The position numbers and the translations under genes were made by a program. The notes below the pieces were generated by a model, which was not told the origin of the DNA, ran no database searches, and saw only the letters and a program-made list of their open reading frames with translations. Source: Vespa crabro (taxonomy: Eukaryota > Arthropoda > Insecta > Hymenoptera > Vespidae). From it: DNA of 64,000 nucleotides. Location of the stretch: NCBI RefSeq assembly GCF_910589235.1, contig NC_060961.1, positions 3,955,001-4,019,000 of the forward strand, given 5' to 3'. Positions 22,673-33,980 of this stretch are shown here, piece by piece; the first letter of the stretch is position 1; every line of letters begins with the position of its first letter.

Positions 22673-22971
22673 TCAAAAGGGGGACCTGTAACCTCGAGGC
22701 TATTAGGGCGGTCCAAGTATTTGAACCTCACACCTCGATCCCGTGGCCGAGAGGCACCTGCTCTTTTGGAACTGGGCGGTCCGTAATTACCTACCCTATG
22801 TTTCGCCCACCGGTCCGTGCGTAGATGTAATCAAAACGAATCATTTGAAAACTCAATTACCCTCATTACGTCTATTAAAGTGTCTATCCTCGCGGACCGA
22901 GGCCCGGCGCTCACTCGGTTTCGCTTCTCGGCTTCACGCGTCTTCTCTTTCTCTCTTCTCATTCTTCTCTA

Positions 22972-22972
<1 letters not shown>

Positions 22973-23012
<40 letters not shown>
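22973..23012. repeat. (CT)n microsatellite
   Basis: About 20 CT units, opposed to the (GA)n about 350 bases to the right. Confidence 0.95.
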
Positions 23013-23014
<2 letters not shown>

Positions 23015-23356
23015 CTTTCTTTCTTTCTAGTCCTTCAACTTAAGTTACTACTTCGTTCCTTTTCTTTCTCTTTTCCTTCCGATCTCGTTCTTTAACTTTA
23101 TGCCACCAACGATTTCGACAATGTCTCTCGATAGCCACGGTATTCGAAATATTTAAGTGTCATAGATTCTCTAAATTTATCCCTCTGTATAATTTTTTAT
23201 ATTTCCATATTTTCATATAAGCCGAATATATTTTTACTCGTTGATAAGCGTATTTAATCTAATTTAATTGTAGGGTAATGATTTATCGTCTCACAATTTT
23301 TAAATAATCTATCATGTAGATAATAATATTAATAATAATATCATGAATAACTATCA

Positions 23357-23358
23357 GA

Positions 23359-23396
<38 letters not shown>
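23357..23396. repeat. (GA)n microsatellite
   Basis: About 18 GA units with a GAAA lead-in. Confidence 0.95.
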
Positions 23397-23399
<3 letters not shown>

Positions 23400-23830
23400 A
23401 GAGTTAACGTATTATATAAGGAGAAAAGAAAGATAACGAGATAAGATTCCATGGAGAATTACTCGTTTCTCTTGGCATTTTCTTGGGTAAGAAAGCCTCT
23501 GGTAGGATCGTTGTCGCGTCGACGCGTTATCGAGACAAAAAAGGGGATGACCAGGATTCGGTGGGTTAGTCGAGGCAACACCAACGAATAAGCTATTTAT
23601 ATGTTAAAAGTTGGAGACAACATCGGTTCGAGTCTAAATTTGCCAGCAATAAAACAACCATTTCCATGCTCGTATTATGTTAATTCGATTACGCTTTTAT
23701 CTTCTTTCTCCTCGTACGAATAAAGCGTGTGACTCGAGCACATGTAGTTTTTATAATGAATTAGTTAACCGGTTGAACGAGCAAATGACAATTGGTCTTC
23801 CTTTGAACGTTCTACTTTTCTCTACTGGTA

Positions 23831-23833
<3 letters not shown>

Positions 23834-23877
<44 letters not shown>

Positions 23878-23990
23878 TGGGCCTGGAGATATATATATAT
23901 ATATATATTTGTTTTTATCTTTCCCTTGTTCCTCTTTCTTTTCTTCTTCCTTTTTTTTTTCTTCTTCTTCTTCTTCTTTTTATTTTTCCC
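23834..23990. repeat. (TA)n pair and TTC-rich tract
   Basis: (TA)n at 23834-23876 and 23889-23908, separated by CTGGGCCTGGAG, then a T/TTC-rich tract from 23928 to 23990. Confidence 0.9.
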
Positions 23991-24994
23991 CTTCACCTTT
24001 TCAGTTCATCATGGTACATTATGCGCGCAAGCACGACGATAACTTTATTCACGCGAGTGCACGCGATCTCATAGATACTGACGCTTTCTTCTACGTGTTG
24101 GGAAACGATTTAGCGGGACAATGATTTAAAGCTAGCGAGGTAGTATATCGTGATCGTTGTCTCAAATGTGCGAAGGAAACATGTTTGTAACATGTTGAGA
24201 TGCTAAAACATGTACGTTATGGTAAAAAGGGAAAACATCGTATATAACGAATCGTTCGTTTATTTAACTACATGTTAGTACTTACGTATATATGTAAATA
24301 TTTATGTATGTTAGAAAATAATGTGCAAAATTAAATGTTACGATAATGTTATATATTATTTATTTTTTAGAACGATACTATTAATCAAGCTCATAATGAA
24401 CGTCCATTTGTTGACGTCGAAGGAACATTATTCAATAGACAGAGTAACTTATTTTCGATTGTTACCTAACGATGGAATATAACATGGACGGTCCGAAAGT
24501 TGGTGCTTTTCTCAATTAACCGTTCCAGTTTCTCCCGTCGTGTCTACGTACGGAACAAATGTCATTTACGTCGTGAGACAAGCGTAAATCGACCAAGTTC
24601 TCGAGCGACACTGGATTAAATCAGATAATTCATTACTTCACAGTACAGTCGTAATTACTTAGTAAGCTTAATATCGCGCTTAAGATTCGAAAACTTAATA
24701 AAAGGATATGATGATGAAAGAAAGAAGAAATTTATTGATTTGTTCAAAATTACTGTTTCGGTATTTAATTATGTTAATCGAGTCAAGACGATTTAAAATT
24801 ATCTCGTATTGCTCGAGTATCTTTTGAGTTGAATTCATAAAGCCTCGTCGTTAGTTTTATGAGAGCCTTTCAAACGGAAAAATAATGACAATAGATGAAT
24901 ATCAAAGAACAAGAGAGAAATAGTAAGTAAGAAGCGTTTACTAAAAAGGATTCTTCGATTTGATCTTAATGATGTAATTCCGTGATTAAGAGAT

Positions 24995-25324
24995 ATGAAA
25001 AGAGTCTATCGAGAGTTAACGATACGTAAAGGATCGATCCATCATGTAAATGAAAATCTAATTACAATAGTATGTTCTCTCTTCCTCGAGCACATAATTA
25101 GAGGCTTTACCCCCTTGATCGTTTGGTCAAAACCGTGCATGATTTATATAACGCTATGTGGCTCCTTTGAATTCGCGACTAATTTACGTCGATGCCCGTT
25201 AGAACCACCGATGAGCCTTGTTATAGAACCATCGTTGCATCACCGTACGCTTTCATCGAATTCGAGTCGATTATTGGATATCGCGAACCGAAAAGCCACA
25301 TTCCGATATATCGATTCGAAATGA
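24995..25324 (+). other. Open reading frame of 109 codons, coding status doubtful
   Basis: The frame starts with ATG at 24995 and stops with TGA at 25322-25324, in unique sequence free of repeats. The peptide has a hydrophobic stretch around residues 25-55 and a Ser/Arg-rich end, but no motif I recognise. No AATAAA follows within a short distance. Chance cannot be excluded. Confidence 0.12.
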
Positions 25325-25538
25325 GAACATCGGCAAATCGAGAAAAATAGAAAGGAAAAAGAGAAAAAGTTTTCAGTAAATTAATTTGAAAATCTTTCCA
25401 TCGTCCTTCCGTGTCACGTGGTATACAATCATTTTACCAGGCAGCCATTACTCATGAAAGAAAATAACAGAGAAAAACGCAAAATCGCTCTGGGCTTTAT
25501 TGAAAATAAGAAAAAGTAATTGCTGGGGAGAGTAAAAA

Positions 25539-25554
25539 AGAGAGAGAGTGAGCG

Positions 25555-25603
<49 letters not shown>

Positions 25604-25610
25604 GAGAAAG
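25539..25610. repeat. (GA)n microsatellite
   Basis: About 25 GA units flanked by GTGA and GCGA variants. Confidence 0.95.
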
Positions 25611-26024
25611 ACGTATAGAGAAAGTAAGGGTGGCCAAAGGTGGCTTATCGAGATGTCGTTTCTCGTAAGGGAGCATTTACTTGCACGAACGACTCGTTTC
25701 GTTCGTAGTCTGCTGCATGAAGCGACGGTAAACTTGAACGCTTGACGGGAAAGTGAGACGCGTGCCGATCTTCTCGTGAGTCTATGCTTTCGAGGAAGCA
25801 TTAAACTGTTTCGCGAACGATGTTATACTTAAACGACAGTTCTTTTTTTTTTTTTTCTTTCCGTCGTTCAAAGTGTTAAAAATATTTTACAACGAATTAC
25901 GAACACGTTCTGTTACGTTGAAAATTAAAGGATAATAAAACGAAAAAAAGAAATAAAAGGAATAAACTGAAATAAAAAGAAAAAAAAATATATAAATACA
26001 CAAAACGATTTTCTCGATCGATAC

Positions 26025-26027
<3 letters not shown>

Positions 26028-26077
<50 letters not shown>
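26028..26077. repeat. (CT)n microsatellite
   Basis: About 21 CT units. Confidence 0.95.
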
Positions 26078-26078
<1 letters not shown>

Positions 26079-26380
26079 TATTTTCTCTACCACTTAAAGA
26101 AGAAAAAATGATAATAGATAAAGATTTTTAAAGAGAATTTACAAGTAAAAAGATCCTTGTATTTCTAGTATGTCTGTGCATTCTTCGCGATCTCAACTAA
26201 CGCGAAACTTTTGTTTCTCATGGCGCGATAGATCATAATTTTTGCTAGGCAAGGTTTTATCGCTTCTTTGGATTACGGTTTAGAAAAGAGAACCCATATA
26301 TCCGCGTTAATTTAGATCTTGACGGAAGTACACCGGGCGTCGGCGTGTGCACGATAGGTAGGACGTAGTCCTTTCCAGCT

Positions 26381-26398
26381 AGTCTCGAGAGCGAGACT
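26381..26398. other. Perfect short hairpin
   Basis: AGTCTCG (26381-26387), loop AGAG, then CGAGACT (26392-26398): a seven-base-pair stem with a four-base loop. GGAC-GTA-GTCC just before it (26371-26381) is a second small stem. Confidence 0.6.
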
Positions 26399-26440
26399 CT
26401 GCTCCGGGGCTCGCGAAATTTAAGTTAACTAAGTCTCATT

Positions 26441-26490
26441 TCCCTCTTTCTCTCTCTCTCTCTCTGTCTCTTCTTCTTCTTCTTCTTCTC
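26441..26490. repeat. (CT)n followed by (CTT)n
   Basis: A short CT run then about six TTC units. Confidence 0.9.
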
Positions 26491-26685
26491 TTTCCTCCTA
26501 GACTAGCGCGTAGCACCGAGGAAAATAAATTTTCCGACTTGTTCTCTCTCTAGCATCGTCACGACGGCGAAACGACGAGCGAGAATGAAAATACAATTTA
26601 CGCTATTTTGCGCGTTTTATATCTCTCAAAGAGTGGAACGATACTACCCGTTTCTCATCTTCTTTCGTATAAAAGACAAAAAATA

Positions 26686-26690
<5 letters not shown>

Positions 26691-26734
<44 letters not shown>
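26691..26734. repeat. (TA)n microsatellite
   Basis: About 21 TA units. Confidence 0.95.
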
Positions 26735-26736
<2 letters not shown>

Positions 26737-26903
26737 TATCCATTTACTATAATACTATTTTTGATAGATTGCGGACAGAAGGAAACTCGTCGATAGTTAC
26801 CTCGATAGCGAGAAGTCAGAAACTCGAGAAGCGAGAAGGGTAGTCAGTCGGCCATTTAAACGGGTACTCTTAAATAAACTTTGGTGAACGAGAGCATAGA
26901 CCA

Positions 26904-26964
26904 GGAAAGAAAGAAAGAAAGAAAGAATGAAAGAAAGAAAGAGTGAGAGAGAGAGAGAGAGAGA
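26904..26964. repeat. (GAAA)n passing into (GA)n
   Basis: About eight GAAA units, with one GAAT variant, then about nine GA units. Confidence 0.9.
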
Positions 26965-27130
26965 TCAAGATACCAAAAGATAAATTCGCTCGGGCGGCGT
27001 TTCTATTCTTTTCGAAATGGCTACCGACTCTGAGTTCCACCGTAATTCAATTCTTAAGGGTATCAAACACACAACCCTTTCATTAAGCAGACCCCTTCAT
27101 CAGCGTAAGAGTCGTGGGGGCGAGAGCTTG

Positions 27131-27202
27131 CCGGCTGACTGGCTAGCTAGCTGACTGGCTGGTTGGCTGGCTGGCTGGCTAGCTGGTTGGTTGCCTGGAT
27201 GG
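27131..27202. repeat. Degenerate (GGCT)n tetranucleotide repeat
   Basis: About 17 tetramers of GGCT with AGCT, GACT and GGTT variants. It is GC-rich and unlike the dinucleotide repeats around it. Confidence 0.9.
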
Positions 27203-27298
27203 AGGGACAACGAAGTTACGTTGCAGAAGTACTTAAAGCGAAAATTCCACGGATCGATAGGTACCTACAGCGTTGCCTCCTGCGAAAATGAACGCTTG

Positions 27299-27379
<81 letters not shown>
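27299..27379. repeat. (CT)n microsatellite
   Basis: About 38 CT units with two TTT interruptions. This is the last clear (GA)n/(CT)n tract before a gap of about 5.8 kb. Confidence 0.95.
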
Positions 27380-27381
<2 letters not shown>

Positions 27382-27674
27382 GCACCTTATTTGTCTCAGA
27401 GAATCAGGAAGAAAGCTCCGAAGGAGATTCTCGAAGAGAATTAGAGAGAATAACGAGATATTATCTTCTGGCCCCGGTTGCGATTTCATAATTTTATTCA
27501 TTGGAAAACTTGCGCTGGAAAGTATTTCTTTACTCGGTTACGCTCGTAGCAGCACCAATTATTTCGTAACGGTGGTGCTCAGAATAAGAGAAAAAAAAAA
27601 AAGAAAAAGAAAAAGGAAACCTGAGAGAAAATATTTCATACGTGTTTATCATTTTCTTCCAATTAATAATTTAT

Positions 27675-27715
27675 ACATATATATATATATATATAATATA
27701 TATATTTATATATAT
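27675..27715. repeat. (TA)n-rich tract
   Basis: TA units with AA and TT interruptions. Confidence 0.85.
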
Positions 27716-28194
27716 TCTTTTTTATAATCGAGTATTAAAGGGAAATTTTTCTCTACTTTCAGGATATTTTTCTTAGAAAATTGCTGGCCTTTTTTCTCTT
27801 ATTCCTTTCATTACTATTATGTCATTAAATATTAGGTGAAAAAATATTTTAAACGATCCAAAACCGATCTCGTTTCATCGAATTACGCCATAGTCAAATC
27901 GAAAAGGAAAGAGAGTGTGAGAGTAGAAGAACGGGAGACCTTTAATTAAGCTCTCTGTAACGTTATCGCGAGAGACAGTGAACGCTTTAGTTTCGTCGAA
28001 ACGACGAGCCACCGGTGTACCAACGAGCTCGATCGTTGTAAACGGGATAATGACACGTTGTCGATCGTTACCAGCTTTTTAATTACTACAAGGAGGAAAG
28101 GAATATAGTAGTTTGCACGATTTCGATGCTTTAAATGCGCAACTGCATGAAGATCCCAATAAGCGTACGCGCGTTTTTGTATGTGTGTTTATGA

Positions 28195-28228
28195 ACGCAC
28201 GCGCGCGTGTGTGTGTGTGTGTGTGCGT
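28195..28228. repeat. (CG)n(TG)n alternating tract, Z-DNA-prone
   Basis: About 33 bases of uninterrupted purine-pyrimidine alternation: a CG-rich left part passes into about eight GT units. Such tracts are classic Z-DNA formers under supercoiling. Confidence 0.85.
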
Positions 28229-29482
28229 TTGATACGCGCCAAAAGAATCAGCAAAGAGTAAGGAAGAATGAACTTTACACAAAAATGAGTTTTACAAAAG
28301 GCAAAGAACTTGCATCGCAGATAAATGTCGTACCGAAATAACCAATCGTACAAATGATGGTATAAAGATATAAGGAACTCTTCGTTAATTGGCATGCGTT
28401 AATTAATATACGGATCTTTGTTACATTAAATCAAGTTTTGGTCGTTGCGACGAAACACGACACGTCCCAAGGGGCAAAATTAGCTGCTCTTAAATTGCCT
28501 TTGAAAAGCTTACCTTATGCTTACCGAGGTCGGATTATCGGCCGAATTCTTCGTCTAATTAAGAAAGCGATCGTATCGAAGCAGGACTTTTCGTTTCGGA
28601 GGATCGGAACTCGTCGATTATGGCGAATCATCGAGTCACGCATCTCTCGCTACGTGTGCCTCTTTCGGTTTGTTAGAAGAATGCAATTTATAAGTAAACG
28701 CGAATCATGAATTTTGCATAAATTCGTAATAAAAATGTTTTCTTTTTTTTGATTTTCTTTTTTTCGGTAGTTTAGGCTTTAGGGAAGGGAATTTCCGAAA
28801 AGTAGGTACTAAATTTTCACGATCTTACTTTCTACGTTCTTAAAGTAAGGAGATAAAATGCGGATCGAGCTTCCAGAGAAGAGTTTGCAAGCGGGCAAAG
28901 AGAGGACGCTCTAATTTTGCGAAACAACAAGAGCAAAGAAACATTCCGCTTAATGCTGACAAATCGGCGGATTAACAGACGGGAAGTATTCCAGGTTCGT
29001 CCAGGTTGCTAGCGAGTTCTCTCTTATACTCGCGTGAGAGTAAATTTCTCCGAGCGCCTTCCCAATTTCTCAAAGATTTAAGCGCATCTCGGCCGCTTAA
29101 ATCACCGCTCGCTCGCCTGCGAATTACTCGGCATAGCTTCGCTCTAAGGGATATATATTACATTTCCCGCGACCTTCTTTCGTTTTCGAGCGTCCAGTTG
29201 TCATCAGATGGAACGAAGAGAAAAATAGTCTGTTTCGTTAAAAAGAGAGATAGAAATATATAGATAGACAAATAGTTTCAAATGACATCTCTGGCACGTC
29301 GTGTATTTTCATGTGTCAAACTATACAGTGATATACAGTGAACTTTCCATTTTATTGAAATATATGAACAAAAACGTGAAACATGTAACTTTCTTTGCGA
29401 TCATTTTTCTCTATATACATTTATTATATTTTTTATCTTTACAAAGCTGAAAACGATTAAATGTACTTGTAAAGCGTGTCAA

Positions 29483-29541
29483 CAAAAAAAAAAAAAAAAA
29501 AAAAAAATAAAGAAAAAAAAGAAAAAAAAAGAAAAAAAAAA
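29483..29541. repeat. Poly(A) tract
   Basis: A run of 25 As, then further A-runs separated by single G or T. No recognisable retroposon body precedes it. Confidence 0.9.
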
Positions 29542-29979
29542 GATTAAACAAAAGAAAAACGACGAAAAAAACAATTAAGGAGAACTAACTCAAAGGAAAA
29601 CGTGATAAAGAGAGAAAAGAAGGATCAATAGATTCTACGAAATCTCATTCTGAGCCCTTAGGCTTTCAATATTGTAAAGAAAATTTATCTTATCTGCGCG
29701 AAGATGGGTCGCGCGAATCTTCGCGAGTATCTTACAATGTTCGTCCCATGCCCGTTAAATCATACGATTTTTTATCATCCCTACCTTTGCCGGTCTCTTC
29801 CATAAATGCGCGTTATGGCGAACGAGCGAACGAACCAACCAAGAAATGAATGAGTGAACGTTGAAAAAGAAAGAGAAGAAAAGAGGGCACAGAGAAATAA
29901 GGGAGTAAGTAAGAGAAAGAGGAACCAAGCCGGAAAGAGATGTGTATAATACAGGATCGCGAAGGCCGAGTTTAACGTT

Positions 29980-30330
29980 TTCGTGCGTGCGACCTGATGC
30001 CGGCGACCATATATACGCGTTAATACGGTGATTTAAGACTTAACGCGCGTTCACGAGGGAAGCCGAAGCTCCCCTACGCGTTCGTTTGCTCGCTCGCTTG
30101 CTCGCGCGTGTTACTAGCGAGTGTGCGTGCGCGTCCTCGCGCGAAACGAGCCAGCAGGATGTGGTTTGGTGGTCGTGAACGAGATGCGTGGTAAGACACT
30201 GGGGGTGACAAAGCATTAATTAAGTCGTACACGTTTATCGGATATTCCCCCGTTGGCTTATGGGCCACAAGCAGGTACGGCTCGGAAGAAAATCACCCGG
30301 TATAACGCAATGTCGATGAAATATGTCGTC
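29980..30330. promoter_or_regulatory. CpG-dense block, candidate regulatory region
   Basis: The segment 30061-30120 alone contains ten CpGs in 60 bases, and CpGs continue on both sides. It includes TATATACGCGTTAAT near 30011 and repeated GCTCGCTCGC words. No start codon with a convincing open frame follows, so a promoter role is only a guess from composition. Confidence 0.2.
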
Positions 30331-31415
30331 CGTGGGAGCGAACGGTGCCTCGTAAAACCTCGAGATTAAGGTTTACGAGATGTAAAGAAAAAGAAAGGAA
30401 TACGTTTTTACGATAAAATGTGTTTCGCGAGTGCATACTTTATCGGTTACGTTTCGTTTAGTGCCTTATAGGCCCCGTACCCCTCGCACCCCACCCATCT
30501 ATCCCTTATACTCTTTTTCTTTTTTGGTTTCTTTTTTCATTTCTCATATCTCCCTTTTTTGTTTCAAGAAATTCCCTTGTAACGACTGCCCAAAGGTATA
30601 TTTTAATTTGGTTTCATTCGATTTTTAATTATAGCTCGTTAAGTGGACACATTACATGAATTTATAGAATCTATATGAATGATAATTAATGAATGAACTT
30701 TATCAATATTTGATAAAATTCTTAAGATAAAAAGAGTTATCTAATTATATATAGATATTGCATTTTTCTCTTTGAATCTGTTAAAATTCTATAGAACTTG
30801 GTCGTTTTTCGATTTATCACTCACTATTTTATAAAAAAAAAAGAAAAAAAAATCATAAGTCAGTGTGATTTGTACGTTTAGCAACTTTCTAGGAGTAACG
30901 TGTCTTGTCTCTTTGAAAGGCTTCATTTTCCTTTCTCTTTCTCTCCCCTCTTTCCCTACCACATCTCTCGTTTCTCTTCTTCTCCCGAGGCTTTGAACGG
31001 ACGTGCGAATCACGCGATCGAGAGTGTTACCTCCGTCTCGCGAATTCCGACGCGTTGGGTGGCACGGTAATTGCACGCAATTTTCACTATGGATTAAGAA
31101 TCCGAGTCTTCCATTGAAACGTAAAAATTGAACGCGGCTCGCATGTAAGCGAGGGGCGGTCTTTCAAAGATTGTCCTGAATCACGACGTACCGTATATCC
31201 ATTGATTCCTTTTTAAGAAACCGCGGTAAGCTTCTGAATTTGGACTTCAAATATTGTATGGAAAACGATGGGAGGAGCCGGGCTTCCTTTTCGGCGCACG
31301 AACATTGGTGAACCGGTGTTAAAAGTGGGACCGTTCAAAAAGAAGAGCTCCACCTCACCGAAAAGGAACGACCTATACCGATGTAGACGAGATCGAGATG
31401 TCTAAATCATCGACA

Positions 31416-31542
31416 TTTTCTTTATTTCTTTTTTTCTTTTTTTCTTCCTTTTTTTCTTTTTTCTTTCTCTTTCTTTCTTTGAATTTTTTTTATTTACTTA
31501 TTTATTTATTATTATTTCTTTTTTCTTTTTTTTTTTTTTTTT
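31416..31542. repeat. T-rich polypyrimidine tract
   Basis: About 125 bases dominated by T with C interruptions and a TTTATTTA patch in the middle. Confidence 0.9.
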
Positions 31543-32134
31543 AAAGAAAATTTTAAGAATTCTCTACTCGAAGCATTAAATTCAAAATAATTCAATAGAT
31601 TTATATTTATTTATTTGATCGATCGCGATTGTTCTTATTTTTTTGTCTTCTATTTTCCATAATTTACAATTCAACATGAATGGCTCAATTCTATGAATTT
31701 TCAAAATAAGCAGTATGATAAAACGATAAAAATAATGATACGATACTTGTTTAACATACATGTACATTTACATCATTTTAATCGATTCGACATTGTGAGC
31801 GATTTAAAATCGCAAGGCCGACCTAGTTTTGATTTATTGCACGAGGATCAATCCTCCAAAATTACTTCCGCTCTTTTACGTGACAAACTTTGTGCATGAG
31901 TAGTCATACTTCCGTACGTGAGTCGACGTCCGTCGTGCCTTTTAATTTTTTTCACATAATTATCTCACCCGACGGCCTAAGGTATTCTTATTTCTCGGTA
32001 GAAACATGCAAAAGATGTAAAGATCCGTTCAAGATCGGATCGACGAACTCGCCCGACTTTCATTGACACGATCCAATTTTATAATACACGATTTCTTCTT
32101 ATCTATCAAAATTTTTGTAACTTCATGTATTTCT

Positions 32135-32174
32135 TTTTTATTTTATTTTATTTTATTTTATTTTATTTTATTTT
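32135..32174. repeat. (TTTTA)n pentanucleotide repeat
   Basis: About seven perfect copies of TTTTA. Confidence 0.95.
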
Positions 32175-32280
32175 CTTCTTCCTTTTGATTTAACACGTTT
32201 AAGAAACAATCTCCTTTAATTCTAACTCATAAAAATAAAAGATGAAAGATCAAAGGAAAAATAATCGACTAACATATTGG

Positions 32281-32283
<3 letters not shown>

Positions 32284-32328
<45 letters not shown>
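32284..32328. repeat. (TA)n microsatellite
   Basis: About 22 TA units. Confidence 0.95.
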
Positions 32329-32329
<1 letters not shown>

Positions 32330-33180
32330 CATTTGAAAATGGAAAGAATGAAACGAAGAAATGGTTCGATTAAATCTGAACGTAGACGGACATGCGAGGA
32401 AGGAAAAGTACAAAGTAAGGCGAATTAGCGAAAGGAACGAATTGGTGCACGTAAGAAAGGAGAAGAAACGTAAAGTTCGCGGAATCGCAGAAATTTCGAA
32501 AGCGTGTTTCGAGTCCATCAAGAGTGTCGGGCTCTTGCTCGTTTGGTAAATAGCGTGAGAGAGAAATGAAGAGAAAGAGAGAAAGACAAGACCGAGCTCT
32601 CTCATTTGCCGATGGATCGTGTTGGTACCTTAGAGCAAGCTTAATGCATTACTTGCACGCCAACCGTCTCGGAAACTTATTGGCGCGAAGGAGACACTTT
32701 GTCCGAACGTATATACGCGTAAAGTACTTACTTTCCTTGAATTGACAGAATGTCTGAATCCATCGAGTACAAACAAGAATCGTGGAATTTTTTTCTATCA
32801 CTTTTATTCCTGAAATGGACCGATCTCATTGTCATCGAATACAAGATCCTAAATCTCGAATAATATTTTCTCATCCATTAACATTGATTCATTTCATTAT
32901 CTTTGTTATCAATGATTGTTATAATTTAACGATCGTATGCTTTTATTATTCCAAAAATTTCTCTTATTCGATTATATTCCCTAAATTTAGAAACTTTTGA
33001 ATCGTTGTTTAAACAATTATACAAGTCGGTACACGTATGTTCACGCGTAGGAACGTAGATACGCTTTTCGAACTACACAGTGTTTAATGGAATTACTGAT
33101 TAGGACGTCATTATACGCAATGAGCCGGAAATGTTGATCCGAGTAGCTTTGAATTATACAGAATACAAAGCGCGCGCGAA

Positions 33181-33229
<49 letters not shown>

Positions 33230-33240
33230 GAAAGAGAAAA
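33181..33240. repeat. Imperfect (GA)n microsatellite
   Basis: Sixty bases of GA with GAAA interruptions, directly after CGCGCGCG at 33172. Confidence 0.95.
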
Positions 33241-33930
33241 TTAATGTACTCGAATATACGCGTCGGTTTCTGCTTTTTGAAACAAGTTACCGAAACACTA
33301 ATTCTGCGAAATGAATATAAAATGTCCCAATGGTATACGCATTAGTGTTTCATGATATTGCCTCGTTTCTGCGATTTATGACGACTACGTCGCGGTTTAT
33401 CGTCGTTCTGATAATTCTTTCATTTCGAACTTACACGAGTAATTCGTACATTTTCCTGTCGCTAACTCGCTACGCTAGAATTTCTACGCAATCGTTTTTT
33501 ACGGATATTAAATGCATGTTTTATAAATAAGATAACGCACGTATGACGTATGCAGATTGTTTCTGAAAAATCCTAAAAATGGTATATTCGTAATCTTTTT
33601 ATTATAACAAAATTCATGCAAAGAAATGCATTTTTAACGTATCTTTTGACAATGGGATATCCATTTTACAATCTACCTTATTGCTGTTTTACATCGACAC
33701 AATTTTCAGCAGTGGGACATTTTACAAATTGCTCGATAATTACAACGCGTGCGATCGTTAATACGCATGGTTGTTTTTGCATAAAGACGATCAAATAATT
33801 CACTCGATAATACGGATAGATTCCTTCTTCGATTACGATGTAAGATTATTTTATGACATAAACGAGTCATGTTGTATTAATTTCTAAAAACATATGAAAT
33901 CGTATAAGGGAAAAAGAAAAAAAAATTATC

Positions 33931-33933
<3 letters not shown>

Positions 33934-33977
<44 letters not shown>
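33934..33977. repeat. (GA)n microsatellite
   Basis: About 22 GA units. Confidence 0.95.

Positions 33978-33980
<3 letters not shown>

Larger units (their letters stand above)
22673..25530. other. Unique CpG-rich block then mixed non-coding DNA
   Basis: 22673-22960 is a GC-rich unique block, a candidate conserved element, followed by (CT)n at 22973. 23100-23350 is AT-rich; (GA)n lies at 23357. 23400-23680 is unique. (TA)n tracts at 23834 and 23889 lead into a TTC-rich stretch to 23990. 24000-25440 is mostly unique, including the open frame at 24995. Confidence 0.5.
25611..26600. other. Non-coding stretch
   Basis: 25611-25850 is unique. 25860-26025 is AT-rich, followed by (CT)n at 26028. 26100-26440 is unique, with a 7-bp-stem hairpin at 26381 in a CpG-rich block. 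(CT)n and (CTT)n at 26441-26490 precede unique CpG-rich sequence to 26600. Confidence 0.55.
27203..29979. other. Non-coding stretch with repeats
   Basis: (CT)n at 27299, A-rich at 27590 and (TA)n at 27675 are followed by unique sequence at 27730-28190, a Z-DNA-prone tract at 28195, a unique block at 28430-28710 open in one plus frame without ATG, and 28800-29260 unique. 29483-29541 is poly(A). 29600-29979 is unique. No gene was recognised. Confidence 0.55.
30331..33180. other. Non-coding stretch
   Basis: 30331-30480 is unique, then AT-rich to 30860. 30900-31400 is a complex block, the part 31100-31380 being dense and repeat-free, a candidate conserved element. 31416-31542 is T-rich. 31560-32280 is AT-rich with (ATTTT)n at 32135. 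(TA)n lies at 32284. 32330-32760 is unique, including GATCAAAGG at 32248 just before it. 32780-33170 is AT-rich. Confidence 0.55.

Noticed and set aside
22921..22932. TCGCTTCTCGGC, resembling the start of U2 snRNA
   Set aside because: The following bases do not match U2 and no further conserved blocks are present.
28366..28710. 115-codon plus-strand open stretch with AATAAA just after its stop
   Set aside because: It has no ATG until near its end and no recognisable motif; AATAAA is frequent in AT-rich DNA.
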